64,000 bases of DNA from Flammeovirga yaeyamensis (GCF_018736045.1 NZ_CP076132.1:2713501-2777500); one strand, 5' to 3'. Positions 1 to 9,742 are shown, counted from the stretch's first letter. Notes: generated by a model from the letters alone, not told the origin. Made by a program: numbers and translations.

Positions 1-271
1 CGACTGGTTCTGAGCGATTAAAAATTCCAACAATCGCGTTGTAAATCATCTGATGGGCTTCCCTATCGAAAGAATCTGCTTTCAATACTTCAATAACCTC
101 ATTCAATGCCTCTTTTTCTAAAATTAAGGCACCCAATGTGGCTTGTTCCAACTGATGATCACACGGACGTTTTTTCGCATTCATAAGTTCTGCACTTTGT
201 GCAGGTTCTAGTGATTGACTAGGAAATGCGGAATGAATTAAATTACTTCTTGAACCTTTTGATTTATCCAT
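1..271 (-). CDS. dnaB: Replicative DNA helicase DnaB, N-terminal part (truncated by window edge)
   Basis: The reverse strand reads from an ATG at 269-271 to the window edge without a stop, giving about 90 residues. A polar leader of roughly 35 residues is followed by a stretch typical of the DnaB N-terminal helical domain (LEQATLGALILEKEAL, then the region ending MIYNAI). DnaB is the hexameric ATPase that unwinds DNA at the replication fork. The RecA-like motor domain would lie to the left of the window. It is divergent from mpl, so the 279-bp gap must hold both promoters. Identification rests only on the N-terminal domain. Confidence 0.82.
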   Translation of the reverse strand, partial: MDKSKGSRSNLIHSAFPSQSLEPAQSAELMNAKKRPCDHQLEQATLGALILEKEALNEVIEVLKADSFDREAHQMIYNAIVGIFNRSEPV

Positions 272-506
272 AACACAAAATTAATAGGTTTTATGGTATT
301 TTGCCTTATACTTTAGGTGCTTCATTCATAATTATTTAAAACAAAAATTATTTATCACAGAATCAATCCAATAAAAAAACATCCTTTTTCACTTAAAATA
401 GGTTCTAAAAACTATTGAAAATTGTCTTTTTATTAATTAAATCTTAATTGTAAGAGTAAATCAAATAATAATTGAAACGAAATACAGTTTAAACCAACGT
501 TTATAT

Positions 507-514
507 TATTTTTG
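507..514 (+). promoter_or_regulatory. Probable -7 promoter element of mpl
   Basis: TATTTTTG fits the Bacteroidota -7 consensus TAnnTTTG and lies 36 nt upstream of the mpl ATG. I see no clean TTTG element at the usual distance upstream, so this is a partial match. Confidence 0.4.
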
Positions 515-550
515 CAAACAGTATAAAGAGTATAATCATAATTAACATAC

Positions 551-1909
551 ATGAGAGTTCATTTTATAGCAATTGGTGGTAGCATCATGCATAATCTTGC
601 CATCACTTTGAAAGAAAAAGGCTATAATGTTAGTGGGTCTGACGACAGTATTTACGAGCCAGCATTATCGAATTTAAAAGAAGCAGATCTTCTTCCTGAA
701 GAAAATGGTTGGCATCCGGAAAAAATAACAAAGGATATCAATGCTGTCATTCTTGGCATGCACGCAAAGAAAGACAATCCTGAGTTGCTTAAAGCAAAAG
801 AATTGGGTTTAAACATATATTCATTCCCAGAATATGTATATTCTCAAACTACAAATAAACAAAGAATTGTTGTTGCAGGTAGTCATGGTAAGACCACTGT
901 TTCATCTATGATTATTCATGTATTGAATTACTGGAATATTGATTGTGATTACTTGGTAGGTGCTTCTTTAAAAGGTGTAAAACGTCCTGTGAAAATTACA
1001 GACAAAGCACCTGTAATTATTTTAGAGGGCGACGAATACCTTTCATCTCCACTAGATGATTCACCTAAATTCCTCCATTACAAACATCATATCGGTGTTA
1101 TCACTGGTATTGCTTGGGATCATATCAATGTATATCCTGATTATAATGAGTATGAGAAACAATTTGAAAAATTTGTAGAATCATCTCCTAAGGCAGGTGT
1201 ATTGGTGTATTCATCAGATGATAAAGTTCTTAAGAAATTGATCAAAAGATGTACAATCTCTGGTGATGTGGATGTAATTCCTTACGACAAATTAAAATCA
1301 AAAGTAAAAGACGGTAAAACGATTATTACTGCTGGTTCTGAAAATACTGAGGTAAGTACTTTTGGTGATCATAACTTAAGAAACATGTCTGCTGCAATGG
1401 AAGTGTGTAAACGCTTAAATGTAAGTAGAGATGAGTTCATTGAAGCGATTGCTTCATTTGAAGGTGCAAATATGCGTATGCAATTGTTAGCTGATAACGG
1501 AACAACAAAGGTATTCCGTGATTTTGCTCATGCCCCTTCTAAAGTTCAAGCGACTGTTCACGCCGTTGCTAATCAATATAAGTCTAAATTAGTAGCTTGT
1601 TTAGAACTACATACTTTTAGTAGTTTAACGGCATCCTTCTTAGATCAATATTCTAAAACATTAAAAGAAGCAGATCAAGCGTTTGTTTATTTTAATCCGA
1701 AAGTAGTTGAAGGTAAAGGATTGCAATCTATTTCTGCAGATGAAGTAGCAGCAGCCTTTAATCAAAAAAACTTAAAAGTATTCACTTCTGAAAAAGACCT
1801 TTATAATGCTCTTTCAGAAATTGATTACAGTAAAAAGAATTTACTACTAATGTCATCAGGTAGATTTAATGATATGCCCATCGATGATTTAGTAGCTAAA
1901 ATCTCATAA
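551..1909 (+). CDS. mpl: UDP-N-acetylmuramate:L-Ala-gamma-D-Glu-meso-Dap ligase (Mpl-type Mur ligase)
   Basis: This 452-residue Mur ligase has the N-terminal Rossmann-like start with GG near residue 9, a P-loop GSHGKTT at 110-116, and central and C-terminal ligase domains of normal length. Mpl attaches recycled murein tripeptide to UDP-MurNAc in the cytoplasm, bypassing MurC, MurD and MurE. MurC is the main alternative. The N-terminus (HFIAIGGSIMHNLA) looks like Mpl rather than the GIGGxGMS form of MurC. murB follows after a hairpin, and murQ, another recycling gene, is 12.6 kb away. Confidence 0.85.
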   Translation: MRVHFIAIGGSIMHNLAITLKEKGYNVSGSDDSIYEPALSNLKEADLLPEENGWHPEKITKDINAVILGMHAKKDNPELLKAKELGLNIYSFPEYVYSQTTNKQRIVVAGSHGKTTVSSMIIHVLNYWNIDCDYLVGASLKGVKRPVKITDKAPVIILEGDEYLSSPLDDSPKFLHYKHHIGVITGIAWDHINVYPDYNEYEKQFEKFVESSPKAGVLVYSSDDKVLKKLIKRCTISGDVDVIPYDKLKSKVKDGKTIITAGSENTEVSTFGDHNLRNMSAAMEVCKRLNVSRDEFIEAIASFEGANMRMQLLADNGTTKVFRDFAHAPSKVQATVHAVANQYKSKLVACLELHTFSSLTASFLDQYSKTLKEADQAFVYFNPKVVEGKGLQSISADEVAAAFNQKNLKVFTSEKDLYNALSEIDYSKKNLLLMSSGRFNDMPIDDLVAKIS

Positions 1910-1955
1910 ATAATTTTTCGAGGTTATACCTTAACACTACCTCTTGATTTAATAG

Positions 1956-2009
1956 CATAGAGACGTTTGTAAAGCCTAAAATATTTAGGTAAGCACAAAC
2001 GTCTCTATG
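1956..2009. repeat. Two-tier hairpin between mpl and murB
   Basis: A perfect 15-bp outer stem (1956-1970 with 1995-2009; starts CATAGAGACG) encloses a 6-bp inner stem CCTAAA/TTTAGG at 75-80 and 84-89 of the same line. A short TTTTT follows at about 2013, so it could terminate mpl. The symmetric two-stem form is unusual for a simple terminator and could be a dispersed palindromic repeat. Confidence 0.6.
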
Positions 2010-2082
2010 TAATTTTTAATATAATGTTAGAAAGAAGGTTATTTAAAAAAACTTCTTTTACATATAATTAGCCTATTTACTA

Positions 2083-3087
2083 ATGATTGAACCAAATATT
2101 TCACTACTACCTTACCATACGTTTGGAGCAAAAGTTCAAGCAAAAGAATTTACTACAGTCAAATCTGAAAACGAATTAGTTAAAATTCTGAAGGAACAAC
2201 CTAAAAAGTTCTTATTATTAGGAGGTGGAAGTAATATTTTATTTACTCAAGATTTTGAAGGGCTAATTATCAAAAATGAAATCCCTGGTTTTGAAGTGAT
2301 CAACGAAACAGACGACTACGTTGACATACAAATTGGTGCTGGTGAAAATTGGCATGAAACAGTCATGAAGACAGTTCAAAAAGGGTGGCAAGGAATAGAA
2401 AACCTTGCGTTAATTCCAGGCACCGTCGGTGCTGCCCCTATACAAAACATAGGTGCATATGGAGTTGAAGCAAAAGATGTGATTTTATCTGTTGATTTTA
2501 TCAATCATGATAATCTAGAAAAAACAACCTTTTCCAAAGAAGAATGTCATTTTGGATATAGAAATTCCATTTTTAAGCATGACTTAAAAGGTAAGGCCTC
2601 TATTACTTCTATTAAAATACGATTAAGTAAAAAATGGAAGTTTAATACTTCTTATGGTGCTATAAACGATAAAATTCTCGAAAAAAACATCAAAGAGCTG
2701 ACTCCTGATAGTTTAGCCAACATCATTATTGAGATACGTAATTCAAAATTACCAGACCCTAAAGTGATTGGTAATTGTGGAAGTTTCTTTAAAAACCCAG
2801 TAGTTTCAAAACTTGAAGCAGATAAGATCATCAGTAAATTTCCTAATGCTCCTCATTATGTAATTGATGAAAATCATACTAAAATTCCAGCAGGTTGGTT
2901 AATTGAACAAAGCGGCTGGAAAGGTAAGATAAAAGGCAATGTGGGGACATATAGTAAGCAAGCACTTGTGTTAATTAACAATGGTGGAGCAACAGGCGAA
3001 GAAGCTTGGGACTTAGCGATGACAATAAAAAGAGATGTTTTTACTAAATTTGGTATTGAGATAGAACCTGAAGTTAACATCATTTAA
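2083..3087 (+). CDS. murB: UDP-N-acetylenolpyruvoylglucosamine reductase (MurB)
   Basis: MurB reduces UDP-GlcNAc-enolpyruvate to UDP-MurNAc with NADPH and FAD, the second committed step of peptidoglycan synthesis. The 334-residue protein has the FAD-binding LGGGSN at 46-51, IPGTVGAAPIQNIGAYG at about 111-127, Tyr-Arg at 159-160, the catalytic Ser in CGSFFKNP near 234, and a C-terminal acidic EIEPEV. The GAYG and FGYR features mark it as type I. Its stop codon directly touches the ATG of the K+ channel gene, so the two are probably cotranscribed. Confidence 0.95.
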   Translation: MIEPNISLLPYHTFGAKVQAKEFTTVKSENELVKILKEQPKKFLLLGGGSNILFTQDFEGLIIKNEIPGFEVINETDDYVDIQIGAGENWHETVMKTVQKGWQGIENLALIPGTVGAAPIQNIGAYGVEAKDVILSVDFINHDNLEKTTFSKEECHFGYRNSIFKHDLKGKASITSIKIRLSKKWKFNTSYGAINDKILEKNIKELTPDSLANIIIEIRNSKLPDPKVIGNCGSFFKNPVVSKLEADKIISKFPNAPHYVIDENHTKIPAGWLIEQSGWKGKIKGNVGTYSKQALVLINNGGATGEEAWDLAMTIKRDVFTKFGIEIEPEVNII

Positions 3088-4101
3088 ATGCGTGCATTAT
3101 TATCCAAGATCCTCCCAGCATTTGGAATTATATTTTTCATTCTAATAATTGGGACTATTGGCTTTATGGCAACTGCCGATTTTGATGTTGCTCCTATGGA
3201 TGCCTTTTTCATGACTGCAATAACTATTACTACAATTGGTTATGGTGAGGTCATTCCATTAGATAATAACCCTGTGGGTAGAGTTTTCGCCATTTTTGTT
3301 GCTTTCTCTGGCATTGGAACCTTTACTTATATAGCAACATCCCTATCTGCCTTTTTCCTAGAAGGACATATTCAGGAAGAATTTATTAAAAGAAGAACTT
3401 TAAGAATGATAAACAATCTTACAGATCATTATATTATTTGTGGTTTAGGTAGAGTTGGTCTCCGAATCGCCGAAGAGATTGATCGTGTTGATCATCAATT
3501 TGTTTTTATAGAGAATGATGAAGAAATTTATCGAGAGTACCGTCGTACATATAAAAATGCCTACGGTATTGTCGGTGACTGTACAATAGATGAAACATTA
3601 ATTTCAGCAGGGATAAAGAGTGCTGGGGGTATTTTTATCTGTACTAATGATGATAATCTCAATCTTGTAACTACGCTAACAGCAAGACAGTTAAATTCTG
3701 AAATTAGAATTGTTTCCGCTAATAAACGTCCTTCATTTAAGAGCAAACTTTTATCTGTAGGTGCCAACGAAGTAGTATCACCTCATTCGATTGGTGGACG
3801 TAGAATGGCTATGGAAATGATTCGCCCGAACATTACTACATTTCTAGATATAGTAAGAAGAGACAAAACGGATATGTTTAGTCTCGAAGAAATAAAAATA
3901 CCTGCATCATATGTTGGTAAAACTTTAGAATCTCTTAAGATTCATGAACTACCTTCGACAATGGTTTTGGCTATTAGAGAAGGACATGAATGGTATTTTA
4001 AGCCATCTCCTAAACAAACTTTCACTTCGCTCTCTGTTTTGTTGATTATGACAAACGAAGAGGAAAAGATGTACATTTTAGAAAGACTCTCTATTATTTA
4101 A
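3088..4101 (+). CDS. Two-TM potassium channel with TrkA-N (RCK) domain
   Basis: Two transmembrane helices (about 7-28 and 65-90) flank a pore loop with the K+ selectivity filter TIGYGE at 49-54. A cytoplasmic RCK/TrkA-N Rossmann domain follows, with GLGRVG at 119-124, and then a TrkA-C-like region to residue 337. This is the layout of Kch/MthK-type ligand-gated potassium channels in the inner membrane. It starts directly after the murB stop and its own stop overlaps the next ATG by one base, so it sits within a tight run of genes. Confidence 0.88.
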   Translation: MRALLSKILPAFGIIFFILIIGTIGFMATADFDVAPMDAFFMTAITITTIGYGEVIPLDNNPVGRVFAIFVAFSGIGTFTYIATSLSAFFLEGHIQEEFIKRRTLRMINNLTDHYIICGLGRVGLRIAEEIDRVDHQFVFIENDEEIYREYRRTYKNAYGIVGDCTIDETLISAGIKSAGGIFICTNDDNLNLVTTLTARQLNSEIRIVSANKRPSFKSKLLSVGANEVVSPHSIGGRRMAMEMIRPNITTFLDIVRRDKTDMFSLEEIKIPASYVGKTLESLKIHELPSTMVLAIREGHEWYFKPSPKQTFTSLSVLLIMTNEEEKMYILERLSII

Positions 4102-4754
4102 TGAAAACCCTTTTTCTAAATATCATTTTTATACTTTTATGTGCTTCTTATTTGAATGCTCAAAACGCATCAAATAATGAAGACTCCTTGGAGTGGATAA
4201 ATGATGAGTTAGAAAGTTTTAAATATCAGACACAGAAAGGTAAATGGGTTGTAGGTATGGGATACGGTTTAGGTGTCTCCTATCAAAATCAATCATTAGC
4301 TTTCACTAAAAGTACTGTCCTTCTAGATGTTTTTGGAATAGTCTACTCAGGACATTACATATATGATAAATTTTGGGTAGGTGCCTTTGGGTTTGGAGGG
4401 TTAAGGTCTGTATCTTTTAATTATTCAAATAATAATCTAGAAACCTTTTTGGGAGTTGGGCCAAGGGTAAGAAAATATGTCTTCAATGGATTTTTCCTCG
4501 AAGCTTCTTATGGTTTTAATAAATCAGTCCTTTCTTATTCAGTTGAAAATAATGTTGCTCGTTTCGATGGATTTGGAAACATGTACGGCTTAGGTATCGG
4601 TTTTGGGAATTTCTGGACAAAGAATTTATCTCTTGATATTATCATCAATTATTATTATTTGACAACAAATTACGAAATTTACGATACTCCTAATACCTCG
4701 AGTAATTTTAGTATTACAGCAAACATCAACTTTGCATTCAAAAAAAAGAAATAA
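4101..4754 (+). CDS. Outer-membrane beta-barrel protein, function unknown
   Basis: The 217-residue product begins with a clear signal peptide (MKTLFLNIIFILLCASYLNA, cleavage before Gln-21). The rest is rich in alternating aromatic and glycine segments (for example GYGLGVSYQ and LEASYGFNKS), as in small eight-stranded barrels. It overlaps the upstream channel stop by one base and is followed directly by the peptidase. I do not recognise a named family. Confidence 0.65.
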   Translation: MKTLFLNIIFILLCASYLNAQNASNNEDSLEWINDELESFKYQTQKGKWVVGMGYGLGVSYQNQSLAFTKSTVLLDVFGIVYSGHYIYDKFWVGAFGFGGLRSVSFNYSNNNLETFLGVGPRVRKYVFNGFFLEASYGFNKSVLSYSVENNVARFDGFGNMYGLGIGFGNFWTKNLSLDIIINYYYLTTNYEIYDTPNTSSNFSITANINFAFKKKK

Positions 4755-5528
4755 ATGAAACCAATTTACGGTATTTGTATATATAGCACTTTAGCGGTTA
4801 GAGGAAAAAACGCTCATTCATCTGAAATGACTTCTCAATTATTATATGGAGAACTCTATAAAGTGATTGAATTCACTGAAGATAATGAATGGGTGAAAAT
4901 TCAAATGCATTTTGATAAATACGAAGGATATATTACTAAGGGTCAGCATAATGAAGTAGCTAAAGATTATGCGGATCGATATATCAAAGCGGAACATCCG
5001 GTAGTCACTCGACCTATTTTTCCTATTTTCGACAAACAAAAAACAATTCATCTTTCGATTGGTTCAACTTTACCTTTTCATTACGAAAAGTGTGATAACA
5101 CACAAATTAACTATGCGAAATTACACAGTGTGCTTCCATCAGAAAATGAAGGTGATCTATTAGAAACAGCTTCTAAATACTTAGGTGTTCCCTATTTATG
5201 GGGTGGCCGATCTATTGCTGGAATAGATTGTTCAGGATTTGCTCAAACTGTTTATAATGCACATGGGATTAAACTTCCACGTGACGCCTATCAACAAGCT
5301 GAAATCGGATCTAAAGTCACTTTTGAAGAAGCTACTGCAGGAGACTTAGCTTATTTTCATAATGACAAGGGACGTATCACTCATGTGGGTATCGTATCAA
5401 ATAATGGTAAAATTATTCATGCTTCTCATTATGTTAGAGAAGATTTATTTACCGTTGAAGGTATCTATAGTAACAAAGAAGGTAAAATAACACATCAATT
5501 AAGTCATATAATGAGGGTGATTTCTTAA
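4755..5528 (+). CDS. C40 NlpC/P60 peptidoglycan endopeptidase with SH3-like N-terminus
   Basis: Residues 1-120 resemble two bacterial SH3-like folds (LAVRGKNAHSSEMTSQLLYGE start). Residues 135-257 are an NlpC/P60 domain with the catalytic Cys-159 in GIDCSGF, His-210 in THVGIV and a polar partner near His-222. Such enzymes cut gamma-D-Glu-Dap links in peptide stems. The layout matches the YkfC-like dipeptidyl-peptidases used in murein peptide recycling, which fits mpl/murB nearby. No signal peptide is visible, so the enzyme is probably cytoplasmic. Its end overlaps the convergent GMC gene by 4 nt. Confidence 0.85.
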   Translation: MKPIYGICIYSTLAVRGKNAHSSEMTSQLLYGELYKVIEFTEDNEWVKIQMHFDKYEGYITKGQHNEVAKDYADRYIKAEHPVVTRPIFPIFDKQKTIHLSIGSTLPFHYEKCDNTQINYAKLHSVLPSENEGDLLETASKYLGVPYLWGGRSIAGIDCSGFAQTVYNAHGIKLPRDAYQQAEIGSKVTFEEATAGDLAYFHNDKGRITHVGIVSNNGKIIHASHYVREDLFTVEGIYSNKEGKITHQLSHIMRVIS

Positions 5529-7156
5529 TTATTGACTATCTCTTTTCTTTTTTCAAGTTGTTTATTTAATGGAATATTTGTGTTCCCTTCTTTTTCAGGA
5601 ATCAGAGACATGGCATATTCACTTAATGAGGTAATGGTTAATGATGGGTTTACTCCTAAATTACACGGTATAATAGATCCATCTAAAACATAAAAATTAG
5701 GATAATTATTTACTTCAAAGCGTTCATTTACTACACCTTCATTAGCATCTTTCCCCATGTTACAACCTCCTAAAATATGTGCTGTCATAGGTGTATTAAA
5801 CAGAATCTCGGAAAGTGCATTTAAAGGAACACCGTCTACTTTTTTAGCATACTTGTGAAGTACTTTTTGCCCCACTTCAATATATGCTGGTACGGCAAAG
5901 CTGTTCTTTGAATCAAAACTTAATTTATGCCCAAAAAGCCCCTTCTTCCATTGTAATTTCATGCTTTCCTCAATGGATTGCATCACTAATAGAATGATAG
6001 AGTTATCACCCCATTTATGCACTTTAAAAGTACTTTTAAAAAAGCTAATTGGTTTTGTGATGATATTACCTAACAATTTAACGAAACGTAAACCTGTTGG
6101 TCCTGGCCCTGTGGCTAAAGAAGCCATTCTACCCATAGCACCTGAAGAAGTATTGTATTTAACCACTTCTATATGTGTATGATCATCTGGATTAAAATAC
6201 GATGATATAGCGACTCCATTATTTAATTTGGTATTGGCGTTAGAAACTCCACATAGCATTTCAGAGTTTGTTCTAATATTCCCACCCAATTGATTAGAAA
6301 TTTTAAAAAGATTTTCGGTTTGGTATTTCTCTTTAAGGAGCAATTTCATAGTTCCAATCACTCCAGCACTCACTATTACGCCTTTTGCAGTTAATGTTTT
6401 AGGTTTTTTATTAAAAATAGACGTACTATTTTCAATATTTACTTCATAATACCCTTCTTTTGGCAAAATTCCCGTAACCATTGTTTCAGGCATTATCTCT
6501 GCTCCGAATTTCTCAGCGAAATAAAGATAATTCTTTTCTAAAGTGTTTTTTGAGTTATGTGGACACCCTAACATACAACCAGCACACTTTTTGCATGGAG
6601 ATCTTTTTGGACCTAATCCTTCAAAATAAGGATCATTGTCTTCTTTATCAAAATCATCATAATAAACGCCAATATTCACCCCACCAAAACTTGATTCCTT
6701 ATCCATTTCAGAAGCAATTTCTTTAAGGATATAATCTTCTTTATGAAAATCTTTAAATGGCTTTGAACCTAACATAAATCTTGCTAGATCATAAAATGGA
6801 GCTAATGTGGTTTTCCAGTTACTATTTAAATGAGACCATACATTATTCTGAAAAAAATGGTCTCCAGGATACATATGAGTGTTACCATAAACATTACTAC
6901 CTCCTCCTACACCAACACCACCCAAAATGAAGACTTCTTTAAAAAAAGTTAGACTCTGTGGGCCAAAGCATTTGATAATTGGTGCCCATAGAAATTTCTT
7001 AATATTCCAATCGGATTTAGGAAGATCCTTATTTTCTAACTTCTTCCCTTTTTCTATAATCAAAACCTTATATCCTTTCTCTGCCAAACGCATTCCGGAT
7101 ACACTGCCTCCAAAACCAGATCCAATAACTATATAATCAAAATCTAAATCCTTCAT
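5525..7156 (-). CDS. GMC-family FAD oxidoreductase (cholesterol-oxidase-like) with Cys4 cluster motif
   Basis: The 543-residue flavoprotein has the dinucleotide-binding GSGFGG at 12-17 and GMC signatures including GGVGVGGGSNVYGNT near 79-92. The C-terminal MTAHILGGCNMG and NPSLTIT segments are typical of the family. Cys188, 191, 194 and 198 form CX2CX2CX3CP, a ferredoxin-type pattern found in the cholesterol-oxidase-like branch. Substrate cannot be read from sequence; sterol or alcohol oxidation is the family role. It stands alone on the minus strand with a long divergent upstream region. Confidence 0.82.
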   Translation of the reverse strand: MKDLDFDYIVIGSGFGGSVSGMRLAEKGYKVLIIEKGKKLENKDLPKSDWNIKKFLWAPIIKCFGPQSLTFFKEVFILGGVGVGGGSNVYGNTHMYPGDHFFQNNVWSHLNSNWKTTLAPFYDLARFMLGSKPFKDFHKEDYILKEIASEMDKESSFGGVNIGVYYDDFDKEDNDPYFEGLGPKRSPCKKCAGCMLGCPHNSKNTLEKNYLYFAEKFGAEIMPETMVTGILPKEGYYEVNIENSTSIFNKKPKTLTAKGVIVSAGVIGTMKLLLKEKYQTENLFKISNQLGGNIRTNSEMLCGVSNANTKLNNGVAISSYFNPDDHTHIEVVKYNTSSGAMGRMASLATGPGPTGLRFVKLLGNIITKPISFFKSTFKVHKWGDNSIILLVMQSIEESMKLQWKKGLFGHKLSFDSKNSFAVPAYIEVGQKVLHKYAKKVDGVPLNALSEILFNTPMTAHILGGCNMGKDANEGVVNERFEVNNYPNFYVLDGSIIPCNLGVNPSLTITSLSEYAMSLIPEKEGNTNIPLNKQLEKRKEIVNN

Positions 7157-7366
7157 AGTAAGTAGTAATAATTCATTGAATGATTAAGTATTCACTCATT
7201 CATAAATATATTAATTTCTATTAAATCATAAAATAAAGATGACGTGTTTAATGTAAATGTTTATACTCTGATAAGAAATCAGCATTTTTGAGTATATGAT
7301 TAATGTTAATTGTATTATATTTTTTAAGTTGTGCGTCAATTTTTATACATTTAATGTAATGTACGT

Positions 7367-7393
7367 CTGATAAAGCCAATTCTATCAGATGGA
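7367..7393. promoter_or_regulatory. Small inverted repeat upstream of PorT-like gene
   Basis: TCTGATA and TATCAGA form a 7-bp inverted repeat about 50 nt before the chosen start of the next gene. It could be a leader hairpin or an operator. I see no stronger signal in the 288-bp divergent gap. Confidence 0.3.
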
Positions 7394-7444
7394 CTATCTC
7401 AATATTAAATGAAAGTTATATTGTTTAATTCGTTACATCAATAC

Positions 7445-8050
7445 ATGAGAAAATATTTTTTTATATTATTTGGTCTACTTTTTATTTCCAACTTTTCCTA
7501 TTCACAAGGTGTGATGGTCGCTGGTAAAGTGGGAACAAATATTAGCAAAATAAGATCGAATAGAACATCAGATTTTACCTACAAACCCAACCTTACTTTC
7601 GGTGTTGCTTTTGAAGCTGCTACCAATGATTTATTTAGTTTACAGACTGAATGTAATTACAGCCTTATTTCATCAAAATATCAAAGTACAACGGTAAATC
7701 TCAGTTATGTAGATATACCTATCCTTGCAAAATTTTCTACTGGTAAGAATAATCGATTTTTCTTTAATTTCGGACCTATGATTAGTGTTTTAGCGAATGC
7801 TAAAGAAAAAGGTCCTACTAATATTATTGATGGCAGTTTTGAACCTGCCGAGAATAGTAACGAAAGAAATGTTTATCGATATTTAAATGATAGCAATTTT
7901 TCAATGGTTTTTGGTATCGGGGCTATTGTACAAAATATTATGATTGATTTTAGATATACTACAGGTATTTCAGACATATCTAGAGTAAATGGAGAGGATT
8001 TATCTATATCTAGATTCGATATCACCTGTTCATATGCTTTAATATTCTAA
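7445..8050 (+). CDS. PorT-like outer-membrane beta-barrel protein
   Basis: The start at 7445 is chosen over an in-frame ATG at 7409 because it places the signal peptide at the terminus (MRKYFFILFGLLFISNFSYSQG). The mature part of about 180 residues reads like the PorT/outer-membrane beta-barrel family of Bacteroidota, with an early GKVGTNISK segment and alternating hydrophobic strands such as VDIPILAKF and MIDFRYTTGI. It probably sits in the outer membrane. No partner genes give a specific role. Confidence 0.68.
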   Translation: MRKYFFILFGLLFISNFSYSQGVMVAGKVGTNISKIRSNRTSDFTYKPNLTFGVAFEAATNDLFSLQTECNYSLISSKYQSTTVNLSYVDIPILAKFSTGKNNRFFFNFGPMISVLANAKEKGPTNIIDGSFEPAENSNERNVYRYLNDSNFSMVFGIGAIVQNIMIDFRYTTGISDISRVNGEDLSISRFDITCSYALIF

Positions 8051-8125
8051 AATAAAGTGTATATTTAATTAACTTAAACTAGTCAGAACAACCTAATATT
8101 TGTTTTGACTTTTTTTTTATGACCC

Positions 8126-9742
8126 ATGGATAAAATTATTAAAGGAAATATTGTAGATGTTCATAGAAGAATGATCTACCCCGGGAAGATCACAATCTCT
8201 GGAAAATACATTAAAGATATTGTTTATGATGAGGAATGTAAGGGACTTACAAACTACATTGTCCCCGGGTTTGTAGATAGTCATATACACATAGAAAGTA
8301 CGCTCCTCTCTCCTACAGAGTTTTGTAAATTAGCGGTTAAATACGGTACTGTTGCCACAGTTTCTGATCCACATGAAATTGCCAATGTTTTAGGCTTAAA
8401 AGGTGTGGATTATATGATAAATGAGGCAAAAAAATCACCCCTTAAATTTAATTTTGGAGCTCCTTCTTGTGTTCCCGCCACAAAATTTGAAACTGCTGGT
8501 GCAGAGTTAAATGCTTTAGACGTTAAAATTCTTTTGGAACGAAAAGAAATAAAGTTTTTGTCAGAAATGATGAATTGGCCGGGTGTTTTAGAAGAAGATG
8601 AGGAAGTTATGGCCAAAATTGAAGCGGCTAAATCTTTAAACAAACCTGTTGATGGACATGCTCCAGGCCTAAGTGGTGATAAAGCAAAATTATATGCTAG
8701 TAAAGGTATTACCACGGATCATGAATGCACACAATTAGAAGAGGCATTAGATAAAATTGAAGGTGGAATGAAGATCCAAATACGAGAAGGATCTGCCGCT
8801 AAAAATTTCGATGCATTATCAACTTTACTTAATTCCCACGCAGAACATTTGATGTTTTGTACAGATGATACTCATCCACATGAATTAATCAACGGACATA
8901 TTGATTTATTTATCAGAAGAGCTTTCGCATTAGGTGCTGATATTTTTGAAGTGCTAAAAATAGCATCCATCAACCCTATTGAGCATTATAACTTAGATGT
9001 AGGTCAACTAAGAAAAGGTGATTTAGCAGATTTTGTTATTGTAGAAACCATGTCTCAATTTATTCCTATTGCTACCTACATTAACGGAGAAGCAGTTTAT
9101 GAAAATAAAGAAGTAAAATTCACTACAGAGAAACCAGATGTTATCAATAATTTCCAAGCTAGAGAAAAAACGGTTTCAGAATTTTTCTTAGATACTAAAG
9201 GAAAACGTGTACAAAGTATAGTTGTTGAAGACGGTCAGCTAATCACAAAAAAAGAAATATTTAATAGTACCACATTAAAAGCGAATGACGTTTTAAAATT
9301 AGCTGTGGTGAACCGATATAGGAATGAACCTCCTGCGATTGCATTTATTAAAGGGATTGGCTTAGAACAAGGAGCAATAGCCTCTACAGTTGCTCATGAC
9401 TCTCATAATATCATTGCCGTGGGACATGATGACCAAGTGTTATGCGAAGCAGTAAATGAAGTGATCAATATGAAAGGAGGACTTGTAATTACGAATGGTT
9501 TTGATACTCACAGTCTCCCCTTGCCAATAGCAGGATTAATGTCAGATAAAGAAGGAACTGATGTTGCTGAAGACTATATTAACTTGCTAAATAAAGCAAA
9601 ATCCTTCGGATCAAAACTACATGATCCTTTTCTTACTTTATCTTTTGTTTCATTATTGGTCATTCCAGAACTAAAATTAAGCGACAAAGGATTATTTGAT
9701 GCAAAAAACTTCAAATTCACCAATCCACTGATTAACAGTTAA
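8126..9742 (+). CDS. ade: Adenine deaminase
   Basis: This 538-residue amidohydrolase deaminates adenine to hypoxanthine in purine salvage. It has the metal-binding HIHIES motif near residue 53, an Asp-Pro-His segment (SDPHEIANV), a later DHEC, and CTDDTHPHE with the metal-binding Asp. The adenine-deaminase C-terminal domain follows (GHDDQVLCEAVNEV, GFDTHSLPLPIAGLMSD). Length and motif order match the Ade family rather than adenosine deaminase. It stands alone between the PorT-like gene and the tRNA. Confidence 0.93.
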   Translation: MDKIIKGNIVDVHRRMIYPGKITISGKYIKDIVYDEECKGLTNYIVPGFVDSHIHIESTLLSPTEFCKLAVKYGTVATVSDPHEIANVLGLKGVDYMINEAKKSPLKFNFGAPSCVPATKFETAGAELNALDVKILLERKEIKFLSEMMNWPGVLEEDEEVMAKIEAAKSLNKPVDGHAPGLSGDKAKLYASKGITTDHECTQLEEALDKIEGGMKIQIREGSAAKNFDALSTLLNSHAEHLMFCTDDTHPHELINGHIDLFIRRAFALGADIFEVLKIASINPIEHYNLDVGQLRKGDLADFVIVETMSQFIPIATYINGEAVYENKEVKFTTEKPDVINNFQAREKTVSEFFLDTKGKRVQSIVVEDGQLITKKEIFNSTTLKANDVLKLAVVNRYRNEPPAIAFIKGIGLEQGAIASTVAHDSHNIIAVGHDDQVLCEAVNEVINMKGGLVITNGFDTHSLPLPIAGLMSDKEGTDVAEDYINLLNKAKSFGSKLHDPFLTLSFVSLLVIPELKLSDKGLFDAKNFKFTNPLINS

